From NCBI GenBank assembly GCA_024426085.1, contig CP087974.1, forward strand, positions 1,426,001 through 1,490,000: 64,000 nt of DNA, written 5' to 3'. The notes under the pieces are model-generated. The model was not told where the DNA came from, searched no databases, and saw nothing but the letters and a program-made list of their open reading frames with translations. A program made the position numbers and the translations under genes. This document shows, piece after piece, positions 1-10,233 of this stretch. Every line of letters begins with the position of its first letter. Position 1 is the first letter of the stretch. This stretch comes from Rhizobium sp. RCAM05350 (GTDB lineage Bacteria > Pseudomonadota > Alphaproteobacteria > Rhizobiales > Rhizobiaceae).

Positions 1-222
1 GCTGCCGGTCGATCGCCTCGAATTCCGGCTTCCAGATCAGCGAGCCATAGGCAAACACCCAAAGCGGCTCCCCGTGGCTCCCCGCTCAAGCGCTGCCGCA
101 AGTTCCCTGTACTGTTCATCGCTGATTGCGGTCCATCGTCCGTCCGGGCCTTGGTCGGCCAAATCGCGATGGCAGAGCGCCACCAGATCAGGCGTCAGGG
201 ACATTGTTCTTGGCTTAGGCAT
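1..222 (-). CDS. chaC: ChaC-like gamma-glutamylcyclotransferase, N-terminal part (runs off left edge)
   Basis: ChaC enzymes cleave gamma-glutamyl groups (glutathione turnover) in the cytoplasm. The reverse strand encodes MPKPRTMSLTPDLV near the start and then, after a one-base loss around position 75, WVFAYGSLIWKPEFEAIDRQ, the glycine-rich FAYGSLIWxP signature of the ChaC/GGCT fold. The start is placed at the ATG at 222; an ATG at 204 is also possible. The frame breaks inside a G-rich stretch where GGGGAGCC is nearly repeated, so the break may be an indel error. The C-terminal two-thirds lie outside the window. Family assignment rests on the short conserved motif. Confidence 0.75.
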
Positions 223-430
223 CGGTATCTCGTCTCGGCAGGACAGGGTCAAAGGAAAGCATGTGGGGCCTGCTTGCCCAAACTGCCAGAGCGAACTCAC
301 CAGTCAAGCGGTTCGGCCGCCACCCGATACCTGCATTTTCCCTGTGGTTCCGTTTGGCTTTACAGCGTTTGGAGTTCGCACAAGCAATCCGGTTCGGCCA
401 CCTGCCGAACGCACACATTCTCGGACGTGA

Positions 431-1049
431 TTACGCTGGCCGATAAATCTGCGCCACCGCGCCTCCCGGAAAGGCTGTTGCGCTGATCAGTTTGAGGCGC
501 CTTGGCGGGGCGACGTCAGAGAAGATCGGCACGCCCTTTCCGAGGACGACCGGAGCACCAGCAGGGCGTATTGATCGACCAGCCCCTGGGCGATGAGACT
601 GCGCGGGAATGCGCCGCCGCCGTGGGCGATAATCGGTTTGCCGTCGTGGGTCTTCAACCCGGCGATTTCGTCAGCCAGATCGCCGCTGGCCACATAGGCC
701 TCACCCCAGCTTTCCGCGCCGGGCTGTAGCTGTCCGGATTGCGTGTTTCCAGCGCTGGCCTCCCCTTGGTCGTTCCAACCGTCTTCAGGACTGCTGGCCC
801 TTGTTTTGAGAAGACGGCCTTGGGTATCCGATTCATCGGCGGCGCGAATACCCCGGTGGAGGTCGGCCAAAAGCCGGCCATGTCCCGAAAGGTGCGGCTG
901 CCCATGATGTGCAGGCTGGCGTTCGACACGGTTTCCACAGACCAGGCAATAGCCTCCTGGTCGCCGCTGAACATCCATTCGACTTCGCCCGCAGGCCCGG
1001 CGACAAATCCGTCGAGCGACATGGACATCTTCAGGATCAACCCTCTCAT
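431..1049 (-). CDS. RibD C-terminal-like dihydrofolate reductase family protein (frameshifted)
   Basis: Resembles the stand-alone RibD-C/dihydrofolate-reductase-fold proteins of rhizobia, putative NADPH-dependent reductases of unknown substrate. The N-terminus MRGLILKMSMSLDGFVAG is the usual opening strand and loop. The middle has LQPGAESWGEAYVASGDL and the C-terminal half GKPIIAHGGGAFPRSLIAQG, typical of this family. Two apparent one-base losses, near 725 and near 553, break the frame. Corrected, the protein is about 206 residues and ends QIYRPA at 431, the normal family length. It is convergent with nothing obvious; the LysR gene lies upstream on the same strand. Function beyond the fold is not known. 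Confidence 0.7.
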
Positions 1050-1117
1050 CGTTTTCTCCTCGTGCTGGTTCCGCCCAAACGCAGGCTAGACCAATCGGCT
1101 GCAACTACACCCGCCTA

Positions 1118-2015
1118 TTAATCCATCTTTGCGGCCAGGAAATCGATGAACGCCCGGATGCGGGCTGCGAGGTGTTCGTGGCCGGCAAAGACCGCGTGAA
1201 CCTGCTCCGGTTCATGCGGATTGTAATCCTTGAGTACTTCGACCAGCCTGCCGCTGTCGATATCCGGATCGACATCGAATTTGCCGATGCGCGCAATGCC
1301 GAGCCCCGTCAGGCACAGGTTGCGGGCGATCGAGCCACTGGAGGCCTGCACATTGCCGGGTGCCGGGCGCGTATGGAGAGCGTTGGTCGCCGGATCGTGA
1401 AACATCCATTCGCCCGGGTTTCGGCCAAAGGTGAAGGTGATGCAGTTATGCACTGCAAGATCATCTGGCTGTTGCGGCATGCCACGCCGTGCCAGATAGT
1501 CCGGTGTCGCCACCGTGATGCGGTAACTATCGAGCAGCTTTCGCGCCTTCAGGCTTGAATCCCGCATCGGCCCGACGCGGATGGCGATATCGGTACGCTC
1601 CTCGATCAGGTCGATGACGCCGTCCGTCAGGGACAGTTCAAGCCGCACCTCCGGATACAGCGCCAGGAACTCGCCGGCGAGCGGTATGATGTAGCGCTCG
1701 CCGAAGCCGACGGTTGCATTCACCCGCAGAAGTCCGCGCGGCGTTGCCAGGCCGCCGCCGGCAACGATTTGCTCGGTTTCGGCAATTTCCGCCAGGATGC
1801 GCTGCGCCCGGGCGAGATGGGATCTCGCCCTCCGGCGTTAGCAGCAACGACCGGGTGGTGCGCACCAGAAGGCGGGTGCCCAGCCGGTCCTCGATACGAG
1901 TCACCAGTTTGCTGACCGCCGATGGCGACAGCTTCAGCCGCCGACCGGCCGCGGAAAAGCTCTTGGCCTCGGCCGCCGTGACGAACACCTCCATCTCGCC
2001 TGCGCGATTGTCCAT
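1118..2015 (-). CDS. LysR-family transcriptional regulator (one extra base)
   Basis: A LysR-type regulator of about 298 residues. The N-terminal winged helix-turn-helix is visible (FVTAAEAKSFSAAGRRLKLS, then SAVSKLVTRIEDRLGTRLL), followed by LTPEGE, which starts the linker helix. The effector domain begins around RGLLRVNATVGFGERYIIP. An extra C in the run at 1821-1823 shifts the frame between GEI and HLARAQRILAEI; removing it joins both halves exactly. It is divergent from an MFS exporter at 2182 across 166 bp that hold a perfect inverted repeat, so it probably controls itself and the exporter/aldo-keto reductase pair. The inducer cannot be inferred. Confidence 0.85.
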
Positions 2016-2027
2016 GAGACCGCCTCC

Positions 2028-2044
2028 TGTGAATTCAATTCACA
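2028..2044. promoter_or_regulatory. Perfect 17-bp inverted repeat, candidate LysR operator
   Basis: TGTGAATT-C-AATTCACA is a perfect palindrome around one central base and contains a T-N11-A core as expected for LysR-type regulators. It lies 13 bp upstream of the lysR start and 138 bp upstream of the MFS start. The role is inferred from position and symmetry. Confidence 0.55.
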
Positions 2045-2181
2045 GGCATTTATCTATTCCTATGGATTATCGCGCAAGTGTCTTTGGCCCATATTCCGCT
2101 CAACGAAACCCATGACGGCCCGGATATCCTGCCTGCCGCCACCAACACGTCCGGCCTCCCACCGGCGATAAAGGTGCTCCC

Positions 2182-3363
2182 ATGCCTCTTGCCCTCTTCG
2201 CACTGACGATCGCGGCCTATGCGATCGGAACCACGGAATTCGTCATCGTTGGCCTGTTGCCGACCGTTGCCACCGATCTCGGCATCACTTTGCCGCTGGC
2301 CGGCCTGATTGTCTCGATCTATGCGCTCGGCGTCACTTTTGGCGCGCCGATCCTCACCGCGCTCACCGGCCGTATCGAGCGCAAGCCGCTGCTTCTCGGC
2401 CTGATGGCGCTGTTCATCGCCGGTAATGCCATGGCGGCGCTCAGCCCATCCTACGAGACGCTGCTGGTCGCCCGCGTGCTTTCGGCCTTTGCGCATGGCG
2501 TGTTCTTCTCCGTCGGCGCCACCATTGCCGCCGATCTCGTGCCGGAAAACCGCCGTGCCTCAGCTATCGCGCTGATGTTCATGGGTCTGACCGTCGCCAT
2601 CGTCACCGGCGTACCGCTCGGCACCTTCATCGGCCAGACTTTTGGCTGGCGCGCCACCTTCTGGGCTGTTGCAGGCCTTGGCGTCATTGCGCTTGCCGCA
2701 ATCGCTTTTCTGTTGCCCTCCACACTCTCCAAGGCGGCACCGGCCAGCATTCTCGACCAGGTCCGCGTGCTCGGCTCGGGCCGCCTGCTTCTGGTCTTCG
2801 GCATGACAGCGCTCGGTTATGGCGGCACGTTCGTCACCTTCACCTTCCTTGCGCCGATGCTGCAGGAAGTCACCGGCTTTGCCGCCTCCTCCGTCAGCCT
2901 CGTTCTGGTGCTCTATGGCCTGGCGATCGCCGCCGGCAACATCATCGGCGGCCGTATCGCCGACCGCAATCCGGTCAAGGCGCTGGTCTGGCTGTTTGCC
3001 GCGCAGGCCGCTGTGCTGGTGATCTTCACCTTCACGTCGGTCTCGGCGGTGCCTGCCCTGATCACGCTTGCAGCGCTCGGCTTCCTGTCCTTTGCCAGCG
3101 TGCCCGGCCTGCAGCTCTATGTCGTGCAGCTGGCCAAGCAGCATCGTCCCGGCGCCGTCGATGTCGCCTCGGCACTCAACATCGCCGCCTTCAACCTCGG
3201 CATTGCTGCCGGTGCCTGGATCGGCGGTCTGGTGGTCGCCTCGCCGCTCGGACTGCAGGCAACGCCATGGGTCGGTGCGATCCTGGTCGCAGGCGCCCTG
3301 GTGCTCACCGTCATCAGCGGCATGCTCGACCGCAAGCCGGAGCCGATCGCCCAGGCCGCTTGA
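2182..3363 (+). CDS. MFS efflux transporter (AraJ/PbuE-like)
   Basis: A 393-residue inner-membrane major facilitator with 12 predicted transmembrane segments. It starts MPLALFALTIAAYAIGTTEF and carries the GTTEFVIVGLLP motif of the sugar-efflux/arabinose-efflux permease (AraJ-like, DHA1) group. The loop TGRIERKPLLL matches the MFS A-motif position between helices 2 and 3. The frame is intact. It is divergent from lysR and 82 bp ahead of an aldo-keto reductase, so the pair may form a detoxification operon under that LysR. The substrate is unknown; drug or small-molecule efflux is the family's usual role. Confidence 0.88.
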   Translation: MPLALFALTIAAYAIGTTEFVIVGLLPTVATDLGITLPLAGLIVSIYALGVTFGAPILTALTGRIERKPLLLGLMALFIAGNAMAALSPSYETLLVARVLSAFAHGVFFSVGATIAADLVPENRRASAIALMFMGLTVAIVTGVPLGTFIGQTFGWRATFWAVAGLGVIALAAIAFLLPSTLSKAAPASILDQVRVLGSGRLLLVFGMTALGYGGTFVTFTFLAPMLQEVTGFAASSVSLVLVLYGLAIAAGNIIGGRIADRNPVKALVWLFAAQAAVLVIFTFTSVSAVPALITLAALGFLSFASVPGLQLYVVQLAKQHRPGAVDVASALNIAAFNLGIAAGAWIGGLVVASPLGLQATPWVGAILVAGALVLTVISGMLDRKPEPIAQAA

Positions 3364-3445
3364 CCCGGAACCCGGGCGCCACATCTATAGGACATCATTC
3401 CAGACCCGGCCCTTCGCCGGGTCTCCTCCCTGAAAGGACATTTCC

Positions 3446-4279
3446 ATGCAGACAGTCAGCGCCAATGGCGCCAACATCCCCGTTCTCGGCTTCGGCACTT
3501 TTCGCATGCCCGGCTCGGACGTGCTGCGCATCGTGCCGCAGGCGATCAAGCTCGGTTTCCGTCATATCGATACGGCGCAAATCTATCGCAACGAGGCAGA
3601 GGTCGGCGAAGCCATCCAGGCATCCGGCGTTGCCCGCGGCGATATCTTCCTCACCACCAAGGTCTGGGTCGACCATTACAAGCACGCCGATTTCCTAGCC
3701 TCGGTCGATGAAAGCCTGAAGAAGCTGCGCACCGATTATGTCGATCTCTTGCTTCTGCACTGGCCGAGCAGCGGCGTGCCGCTGGCCGAGCAGATCGGTG
3801 CGCTCAACGAAGTGAAGAAGGCCGGCAAGGTGAAGAATATCGGCGTCAGCAACTTCAACACGGCGCTGATGGCGCAATCGGTGGAGCTCAGCGAAGCCCC
3901 GCTCGCCACAAACCAGATCGAATACCACCCCTATCTCGATCAAACAAAAGTTCTGGAGGCCGCCCGCGCCAAGAGCATGTCGATCACGGCCTATTATGCG
4001 ATGGCCGATGGCAAGGTGCCGAATGAGCCGCTGCTGAAGGATATCGCTTCCAGACACGGCAAGACCGCCGCTCAGGTGGTGCTGCGCTGGTTGATCCAGC
4101 AGAAGGACGTGATCACCCTGTCGAAAACGGCAACGGAAAGCCGGCTGCCGGAGAATTTCGACATCTTCGATTTCGACCTCTCCAGTGACGAGATGGCCGC
4201 AATCCACAAGCTCGCCCGCCCGAACGGCCGCATCGTCAGCCCCGGCGGACTGGCGCCGGATTGGGACCGGGCGGACTGA
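3446..4279 (+). CDS. Aldo/keto reductase
   Basis: A 277-residue NADPH-dependent aldo/keto reductase with a (beta/alpha)8 barrel, reducing aldehydes or ketones in the cytoplasm. The catalytic tetrad is visible: Asp and Tyr in HIDTAQIYRNE, Lys in LTTKVW and His in LLLLHWPSSG. The cofactor-binding C-terminal part includes VITLSKTATESRLPENF. A good ribosome site (GAAAGGA) precedes the ATG. The frame is intact. It follows the MFS gene on the same strand and is probably co-transcribed. It resembles the 2,5-diketo-gluconate/methylglyoxal reductase branch, but the substrate is not determined. Confidence 0.9.
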   Translation: MQTVSANGANIPVLGFGTFRMPGSDVLRIVPQAIKLGFRHIDTAQIYRNEAEVGEAIQASGVARGDIFLTTKVWVDHYKHADFLASVDESLKKLRTDYVDLLLLHWPSSGVPLAEQIGALNEVKKAGKVKNIGVSNFNTALMAQSVELSEAPLATNQIEYHPYLDQTKVLEAARAKSMSITAYYAMADGKVPNEPLLKDIASRHGKTAAQVVLRWLIQQKDVITLSKTATESRLPENFDIFDFDLSSDEMAAIHKLARPNGRIVSPGGLAPDWDRAD

Positions 4280-4300
4280 TCAAGTCGCTCCGAGATAGCA

Positions 4301-4325
4301 AAGCCGCCGGTGACACCGGCGGCTT
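4301..4325. terminator. Inverted repeat between convergent genes
   Basis: AAGCCGCCGGTG and CACCGGCGGCTT form 12-bp arms around one base, in the gap between the aldo/keto reductase stop and the convergent RTX gene stop. There is no clear T-run on either side, so a bidirectional terminator is the best reading but not certain. Confidence 0.55.
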
Positions 4326-4345
4326 CTGACATCCATGTATGTGTC

Positions 4346-6030
4346 TCAGACGATAAAGAAATCCGCCTGCGTCAGGGCGAGGTTCTTGGACAGAAGCGCA
4401 AACTGAATGCCCGCCGCCGATCCGTTGCCATCCGCGTCATAGAACAGCTTGCCGGTGTCCTTTTCATAAATGATCCGGTCTGTCGCGTCGCCTGCTAAGC
4501 CCGTCAGATTGCCGGCAAAGGCAGCGGCGGCGAGCGCGCCCGGCTTGGTCAGCGCTGTGAAGATCGCATTTTCCAGGCGGATCGTATCGTCAGCGACGTT
4601 GAAATCGCTGATCGTATCGACATTGGTGTTGCCAAGTTTGGTATCGAAAACAAAGCTGTCCTTGCCTAACCCGCCCACCAGCCTGTCGAGACCGAGGCCG
4701 CCATTCAGCGTGTCGTTTCCAGCCAAACCGGAAAGGACGTTCTTGCCGCTATTCCCGGTAATGCCGTTGTTGAAGATGTTACCCGTGCCGTTGATATCCG
4801 CCGCGCCCATCAGTGCCAGGTTTTCGACATTGGCGACCAGCGTGTAGCCCAATGTGGATTTCACCAGATCGGTACCCTCCCCGGCCACTTCGACGATCGT
4901 GTCGCCGCCATCGATCACATAGGTATCGTTGCCGATCTGCCCGGTCAGCGTATCCTTGCCACCGCCGCCATTCAGCACATCGTTGCCGGTACCGCCGATG
5001 ATCGACTGTCCGAACGCGTTGCCGGTCAGCGTCACCGCCTTGACGGTGTTCGACAGATTGGCAAAGACCATCTCCTCGATTTCCTGGTTCGCCTCCAGCG
5101 CGAAGCTGACCAGCGTCAAAACCACGTCGCTGCCGCCGCCCTTGGATTCAATGACGCTGTCCCTGGCATTATCGACCAGATAAAGATCGCCGCCGGCACC
5201 ACCGGAGAGAAAATCCGCCCCCGTGCCGCCATCGAGCGTGTCGGAATCCGCGCCGCCATAGATTTCATCGTCACCCGCGCCGCCCGTCAGCCGGTCCGTG
5301 CCGCCGTCGCCAGTGAGGATGTCATTGCCGGCCCCTCCGTCCAGGTCGTCGGCATCGGCGCCACCGATGAAGTTCTCGGCGCCCTTGCCGCCGATCATGT
5401 AGTCCTGCCCGTCGCCGCCGGACACCGAGCCATCAATGGTGCCATAAGCGCCGTCATAGTGGTCGCTGTCTTTGCCGAGGGCGATATCGCCCAACACCAC
5501 TCCATCGTTGATGATGGTGTCGGCAGCCGTGCTTTGTGACGAGAAAGCGTGATCGCGCCCCTCGATCGTGCCGCTGTTGACGAGATAGAGAGCGTCCGTG
5601 CCCTTGTTGACGATGGCTGTATTCCCTCGATCGTGCCGCTATTGCTGATCTCGCTCGTGCCGAAGATGCCCGCCGGCGCCTTGGCGGCGATCTCGATGCC
5701 GTTGCCGGCACTCCAGATCGAACCGCGATTGTCGATACTTCCACTGTAGCTTGCCATGGAAATCCCGGTCGCAAAGCCGCTGACGTCACCGTCCTTGCCG
5801 ACAAGGATAGTGTTGGCGTGGTTTGCAGCTGCACTGAAGGAAATTCCGATGGTCCGGCCGACGAGCGTGCCCTGAACATTCACATTGATACCGCTACCGA
5901 TACCGTTGATCGCCGCGCTGTCGGTCGATCCGACCAGGACGCCAGCACGGACATAGGCGATTTCGCTCGTGACGAGCGAAGCCCGAAATCCCGTACCGAC
6001 TGAATCCACATTGAAAATACTAGACGTCAT
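4346..6030 (-). CDS. RTX-type calcium-binding protein, probably type I secreted
   Basis: About 561 residues after correction of a one-base loss near 5622. The N-terminal ~200 residues are beta-solenoid-like (SGSIDNRGSIWSAGNGIEIA, SNSGTIEG). The middle carries many nonapeptide repeats GGxGxDxLxGG (GGADADDLDGGAGNDILTG, GGAGDDEIYGG), the RTX calcium-roll signature. The C-terminus has DTISDFNVADDTIRLEN and ends with hydrophobic QADFFIV, like type I secretion substrates. The start MTSSIFNVDSVGTGF is preceded by an untranslated leader. No secretion ATPase, fusion protein or TolC is nearby. Its last ~90 residues are clearly paralogous to those of the gene at 11253-13543. The passenger activity is unknown. 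Confidence 0.82.
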
Positions 6031-6293
6031 CGTGCAATTCCCGATCGCTGGAATGAAAAGAATGAAAAAATGGAGATATCTGCGTGTCGCGCCGCAGCTT
6101 AACCACCGCAATTAGAATGTCTTGGCGATTCACTTGTCCGGGGAAACTATTTTTGGGTGAGTTCAGACGCGCAGAAGTATAAATAAGCGATTTCTAAGAT
6201 TCCCTACAATAAGACTGCCTTGGCATTTCGCCGCGACACATGTTCGGATAAGAGAGGGCTGGCCGCAAGTTCAGAACGGTCGCGAGGTTTTCC

Positions 6294-7461
6294 ATGCAGT
6301 CACCACACTTAACCGCCGACTTCATGCCCGATTGGGCCGCGATCGTTGCCGTCATTCTCGGCGCATCTGCCTTTTCGGTGGCGCAGGGGATCACCTATCC
6401 GCTGATCTCGCTGACGCTGGAGAGCCGCGGCGTGACGCCGGCGATCATCGGCTTCAATGCGGTCGGTTTCGCGCTCGGCCTGGCCGCTTCGACGTTGATG
6501 ATCGGCCAGTTGACTGCACGGCTGCGCACCGACAAGCTGATCATCATCAGCCTTGCCGGCTGCTCGCTCTGCCTTGCGACTTTTGCGGCGACGGCTTCCT
6601 TGCCGGTGTGGTTTCTCGCCCGGTTTCTTCTGGGGTTCTTCGCCAGCCTGATTTTCATGCTGAGCGAGGCCTGGATGAATTCCGCCTGCCCCGACCGGCT
6701 CCGCGGCCGCGTTTCAGGCCTTTATGGCGCCGGCATTTGCGGCGGCTTTGCCTGCCGGTCCTCTGGTCATTCCGCTGATGGGCACCGAAAGCGGCTTCGG
6801 CTTTGCGCTGACCGCCGTCTATGTGGCGCTCGTCGCCTTTGCTACCGCTTTGTTGACACTCTCGACCCGCACGACGCCGGAAGCGTCCTCCACGCGGGAT
6901 GTCTTCGTTTTCTTCCGCAAGGCGCCACTGCTGATCGCCATGGTGCTGGCGTTCGGCTTTGCGGATATCGTGGCGATTTCGGTCATGCCGGTCTATTTCG
7001 TCAAGACCGGTCATTCGCAGGCTTTCGCGGCGCTGAGCGTCACGGTTCTGGCTTTGCCGACCGCATTGGCGCAACCGTTCATCGGCGTGCTGCTCGACCG
7101 GCTGCCGCGCCGGCGCGTGGCGATCGCCATGGGCGGGATCGGGGCCATAGCCTTCCTGATCATTCCATTTCTGACGTCGCCGATTGCCATTCTTGTCGAT
7201 TTTGCGCTGATCGGTGCGGCGAGCTTTTCGCTCTATACCTGCGCGCTGACCATGCTGGGGGAACAATATCGCGGTGGAATGCTGGTCGCAGGCAGCGCTG
7301 CCTTCGCCCTTGCCTACGCCGTCGGCAGCGGCATGGGTTCAGGCGCGACGGGATCGATCATGGACCTGTTCGGCGCAGCGGCAGCGCCGATCAGCGTCGG
7401 CCTGATCCTGGTGGTTTTTACGCTGTTCATGTCGTTCACCAAGGGGCCGAAAGCGGCCTGA
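6294..7461 (+). CDS. MFS transporter (YcaD-like), one extra base
   Basis: About 388 residues with 12 predicted transmembrane helices. It begins MQSPHLTADFMPDWAAIVAV. The first half contains YPLISLTLESRGVTPAIIGF, and the second half is GFADIVAISVMPVYFVKTGH and following segments, as in YcaD/YfcJ-type transporters. A T at 6753, inserted inside GCC|GCC, shifts the frame after CGGFA; removing it continues as AGPLVIPLMGTESGFGF. Divergent from the RTX gene across 263 bp. Substrate unknown. The rest of both halves is well conserved in pattern, so the gene is probably functional and the break an error. Confidence 0.82.
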
Positions 7462-7472
7462 ACCTCGCCGGC

Positions 7473-7844
7473 TCACCCTTTCATCGGTGTTCCCTGGTGA
7501 AAGACCATGCGCCAATGGCCGTTCGTACGACGCCAGATCGATGATCGCAGAATGTGCCGGTGTTCACCGGCCGTTTCATAGGTGAGCAGCGCGACGGTCT
7601 CCGACAACCGTTTCAACCGATAATTTTCCGGGCGCACCGGCGGTCTGGCCTGCCCCGCCTCAGCCACCAGCGCGGCGATGGTCTCGGCGCGGCCATAGGT
7701 CTGTCCGGAACTGCCGAATTCGATGAAATCCTCATCCAGCAATTCGCTGGTCAAAAATGCAGAACCGCGCACCTTCGGATCGTGGAGACGTTCCTCCAGT
7801 TTCCTCAGATGCGCGGCCAGATCGTTTTCGGACAGATCGTCCAT
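7473..7844 (-). CDS. DUF4440 / NTF2-like protein
   Basis: A 123-residue protein of the nuclear-transport-factor-2-like fold (DUF4440 type). It has the N-terminal helix LAAHLRKLEERL, FLTSELLDEDFIEFGSSG, and the paired strands RHILRSSIWRRTNGHWRMVFHQ that close the cone-shaped fold. Cytoplasmic, complete and in frame. It is convergent with the MFS gene (11 bp apart) and follows the DUF2267-like gene. Members often bind small ligands or act as isomerases; no function can be given. Confidence 0.8.
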   Translation of the reverse strand: MDDLSENDLAAHLRKLEERLHDPKVRGSAFLTSELLDEDFIEFGSSGQTYGRAETIAALVAEAGQARPPVRPENYRLKRLSETVALLTYETAGEHRHILRSSIWRRTNGHWRMVFHQGTPMKG

Positions 7845-7859
7845 TACGGCTTCAGGATA

Positions 7860-8257
7860 TCAGACGAACTGGCTGAGGCCCGGAACCGAGGCGACGACTT
7901 CGTCGACGACTTCCGCGCCGGCCTTTTCTTTGGCGTAGCCGATGGTTTCCTTGGCGAGCGCGGTGATTTTCGCCCATGCCGAGACCTTCCGACATCAGTT
8001 GCTGGCCGAGCGCCATGACACCGCCGCCGGCTCCAACAGCCTTGAGCAAGCCACCCAGCAGGCCACCGCCGCCCGTGCCTTCGCCGTTGAACTTGGCGAC
8101 CATTTCGTCAGCGCCGGGAATGGCTTCGATCATCTTGGCAACCGGACCGTCAGCGGCTTCGCGCTGCAGGAAGCCGAGCATCATGCCGATGGCCTTTTCC
8201 GCCATTGCCGGGTCGATGCCAACATTTTCCTGCAACGCGGTTGACCAGTTCGTTCAT
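7860..8257 (-). CDS. Small DUF2267-like protein, two extra bases
   Basis: Corrected length is about 131 residues. It starts MNELVNRVAENVGIDPAMAE and continues with AIGMMLGFLQREAADGPVAK and a glycine-rich linker GTGGGGLLGGLLKAVGAGGG before ITALAKETIGYAKEKAGAE and the end VPGLSQFV. Extra bases at about 8230 (before GAA) and in the A-run at 7967-7970 interrupt the frame. The alternation of amphipathic helices and Gly-rich spacer resembles DUF2267-type rhizobial proteins; the exact family is uncertain. It sits upstream of the DUF4440 gene on the same strand with 15 bp between, probably one unit. Confidence 0.6.
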
Positions 8258-8283
8258 GGGTGATTCTCCTCGTTTAATTGACG

Positions 8284-8293
8284 TTGACGTCAA
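8284..8293. promoter_or_regulatory. Short palindrome TTGACGTCAA upstream of the DUF2267-like gene
   Basis: A perfect 10-bp palindrome that overlaps a TTGACG-like -35 element on the reverse strand, 27 bp upstream of the small gene. The remaining 280 bp between the divergent genes show no other clear signal. Role is speculative. Confidence 0.3.
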
Positions 8294-8539
8294 GGTAAAT
8301 TATCTCGGATTGAAACTCAAGCACCGTTCGGATCGGGTATCCACAGCGCGAGCACGGCAACATCGTTTCATGCCTTGATGGCAATTACAATGCGGCCATC
8401 CGGCACGTGGAAGCCGCTTTGCATGCCAATCCTTCTGTTGCCGGTGGCCAGCAGTCCTCCTATAACAGTGTTGAGAAAACAATGTGATGAAGGCTGGCGA
8501 ACCGCTGACTTTCATTGGCGAAACGGAGACAAGGCCCAC

Positions 8540-10116
8540 ATGCTTGAGGACGGGAAGCTCTATATCGGCACCAGCCGGAAACCGGACGACACGATCAACA
8601 AGGGCGAATATCTGGATTTCAAATTCGGCAACCGCCACGGTCTTGTCACCGGCGCAACCGGCACCGGTAAGACGATCACCCTGCAGATCATGGCGGAAAG
8701 CTTCTCCAATGCCGGCGTGCCCGTCTTCTGTGCCGACGTGAAGGGCGATCTGTCCGGTATCGGCGCCATTGGCGAGCCGAAGGACTGGGTGACGAAACGG
8801 GCCGAGCAGATCGGTTTCACCGATTTCGCCTTTCAGGAGTTCCCGGTGATCTTCTGGGATCTCTACGGAGAAAAGGGCCACCGCGTGCGCACCACCATGT
8901 CGGAAATGGGGCCGCTGTTGCTCTCCCGGCTGATGAGCGCCACCGATGCCCAGGAAGGCGTCATCAACATCGCCTTCAAGATCGCCGACGAGGGCGGGCT
9001 GCCACTCCTGGATCTCAAGGATTTCCAGGCGATGCTCAACTACATGGCCGAAAATGCTTCGGCCCTTTCGGGCAAATACGGGCTGATCTCCAAGGCTTCG
9101 GTCGGCTCCATCCAGCGCGAACTGCTAATCCTCGAGCAGCAGGGTGCCAAGAACTTCTTCGGCGAACCGGCGCTCAAGGTGTCCGACATCATGCGCACCA
9201 CCCCGCGATGGCCGCGGCGCCATCTCGGTGCTCGCCGCCGACAAGCTGATGATGAACCCGCGCCTCTACGGCACCTTCCTGCTCTGGCTGATGTCGGAGC
9301 TGTTCGAGGAGCTGCCCGAGATCGGCGACCCCCGACAAGCCGAAGCTGGTGTTCTTCTTCGACGAGGCGCACCTGCTGTTCAACGATGCACCGAAGGTTC
9401 TGCTCGAACGTATCGAGCAGGTCGTCCGCCTGATCCGTTCCAAGGGCGTCGGCATCTATTTCGTCACGCAGAACCCGCTCGACGTGCCGGAAACGGTGCT
9501 CGCACAGCTCGGCAACCGTGTCCAGCATGCGCTACGCGCCTATACGCCGCGCGAGCAGAAGGCGGTGAAGACCGCCGCCGACACCTTCCGCCCGAACCCG
9601 GATTTCGACTGCGCCACAGTGATCACCAATCTGGGCACCGGCGAGGCGTTGGTCTCGACGCTCGAAGGCAAGGGTTCGCCCTCGATGGTCGAGCGCACGC
9701 TGATCCGCCCGCCGGCGAGCCGCCCCGGTCCGCTGACCGAGACTGAGCGCGCCAACGTCATGGGTATCAGCCCGGTGGCTGGCCAGTATGACAAGGATGT
9801 CGACCGGGAATCCGCCTATGAGCTCTTAGCCCAGCGCGCCGCCAAGGCGACGCAGCAGGCGGAGGAAAGCCGCGAGACCTCGGAGGCCCCGCCGCCGGCA
9901 GCTCCCGGCGGCAGCCGCTGGACCCTGCCCGGCTTCGGCGACGACGATGCCACGGCACCGGCGCAGCCCAAGCCAAAACCCCGCTCCGGCTATCAGCGCG
10001 AAAGCGTGGCCGAAGCCGCGATGAAATCCGTCGCCCGCACGGTCGCCTCCTCGCTTGGCCGGGCTTTGGTGCGGGATTCTCGGAAGCCTGAAGCGGTAAC
10101 AGCAACACACACCTGA
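8540..10116 (+). CDS. HerA-like DUF853 ATPase/helicase (two extra bases)
   Basis: About 524 residues of the HerA-like DUF853 family, a RecA-fold ATPase related to HerA/FtsK DNA pumps. Walker A is GATGTGKT (residues ~40), followed by [13 protein letters not shown]; Walker B is [14 protein letters not shown] sensor-like stretch [20 protein letters not shown] follows. The C-terminal ~90 residues are Pro/Ala-rich and low complexity. Two extra C residues, in the runs at 9203-9206 and 9329-9333, put about 130 bp out of frame; removing both restores [20 protein letters not shown] and [14 protein letters not shown]. Start ATG at 8540. It is a lone gene; no nurA-like nuclease is adjacent. Cellular role in alphaproteobacteria is not established. 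Confidence 0.88.
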
Positions 10117-10120
10117 AACA

Positions 10121-10160
10121 AAAAACGGCGGCCCAAGATGTGGCCGCCGTTTTTGTTTGT
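10121..10160 (+). terminator. Rho-independent terminator of the HerA-like gene
   Basis: ACGGCGGCC / GGCCGCCGT arms (10125-10133, 10142-10150) followed by TTTTTGTTTGT, immediately after the stop codon. Confidence 0.9.
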
Positions 10161-10229
10161 TGCGCCGGCCCCAGATGAAACTCAAGGAAACGGCCACGAT
10201 GGTGCGTTCGGCAAGCGTATCGCAGTTCC

Positions 10230-10233
10230 CTAG
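10230..10233. repeat. Target-site duplication CTAG, left copy
   Basis: CTAG directly abuts the left end of the insertion sequence and is matched by CTAG at 11253-11256. Because CTAG is palindromic it also extends the apparent inverted repeat. Confidence 0.75.

Noticed and set aside
223-430. Short frames between chaC and the RibD-like gene
   Set aside because: All are short, lack ribosome sites, overlap in several frames and show no recognisable protein.
8540-10116. A HerA-NurA or HerA-SIR2 type defence pair
   Set aside because: The DUF853 gene stands alone with a terminator directly after it; no nuclease or SIR2-like gene is adjacent.
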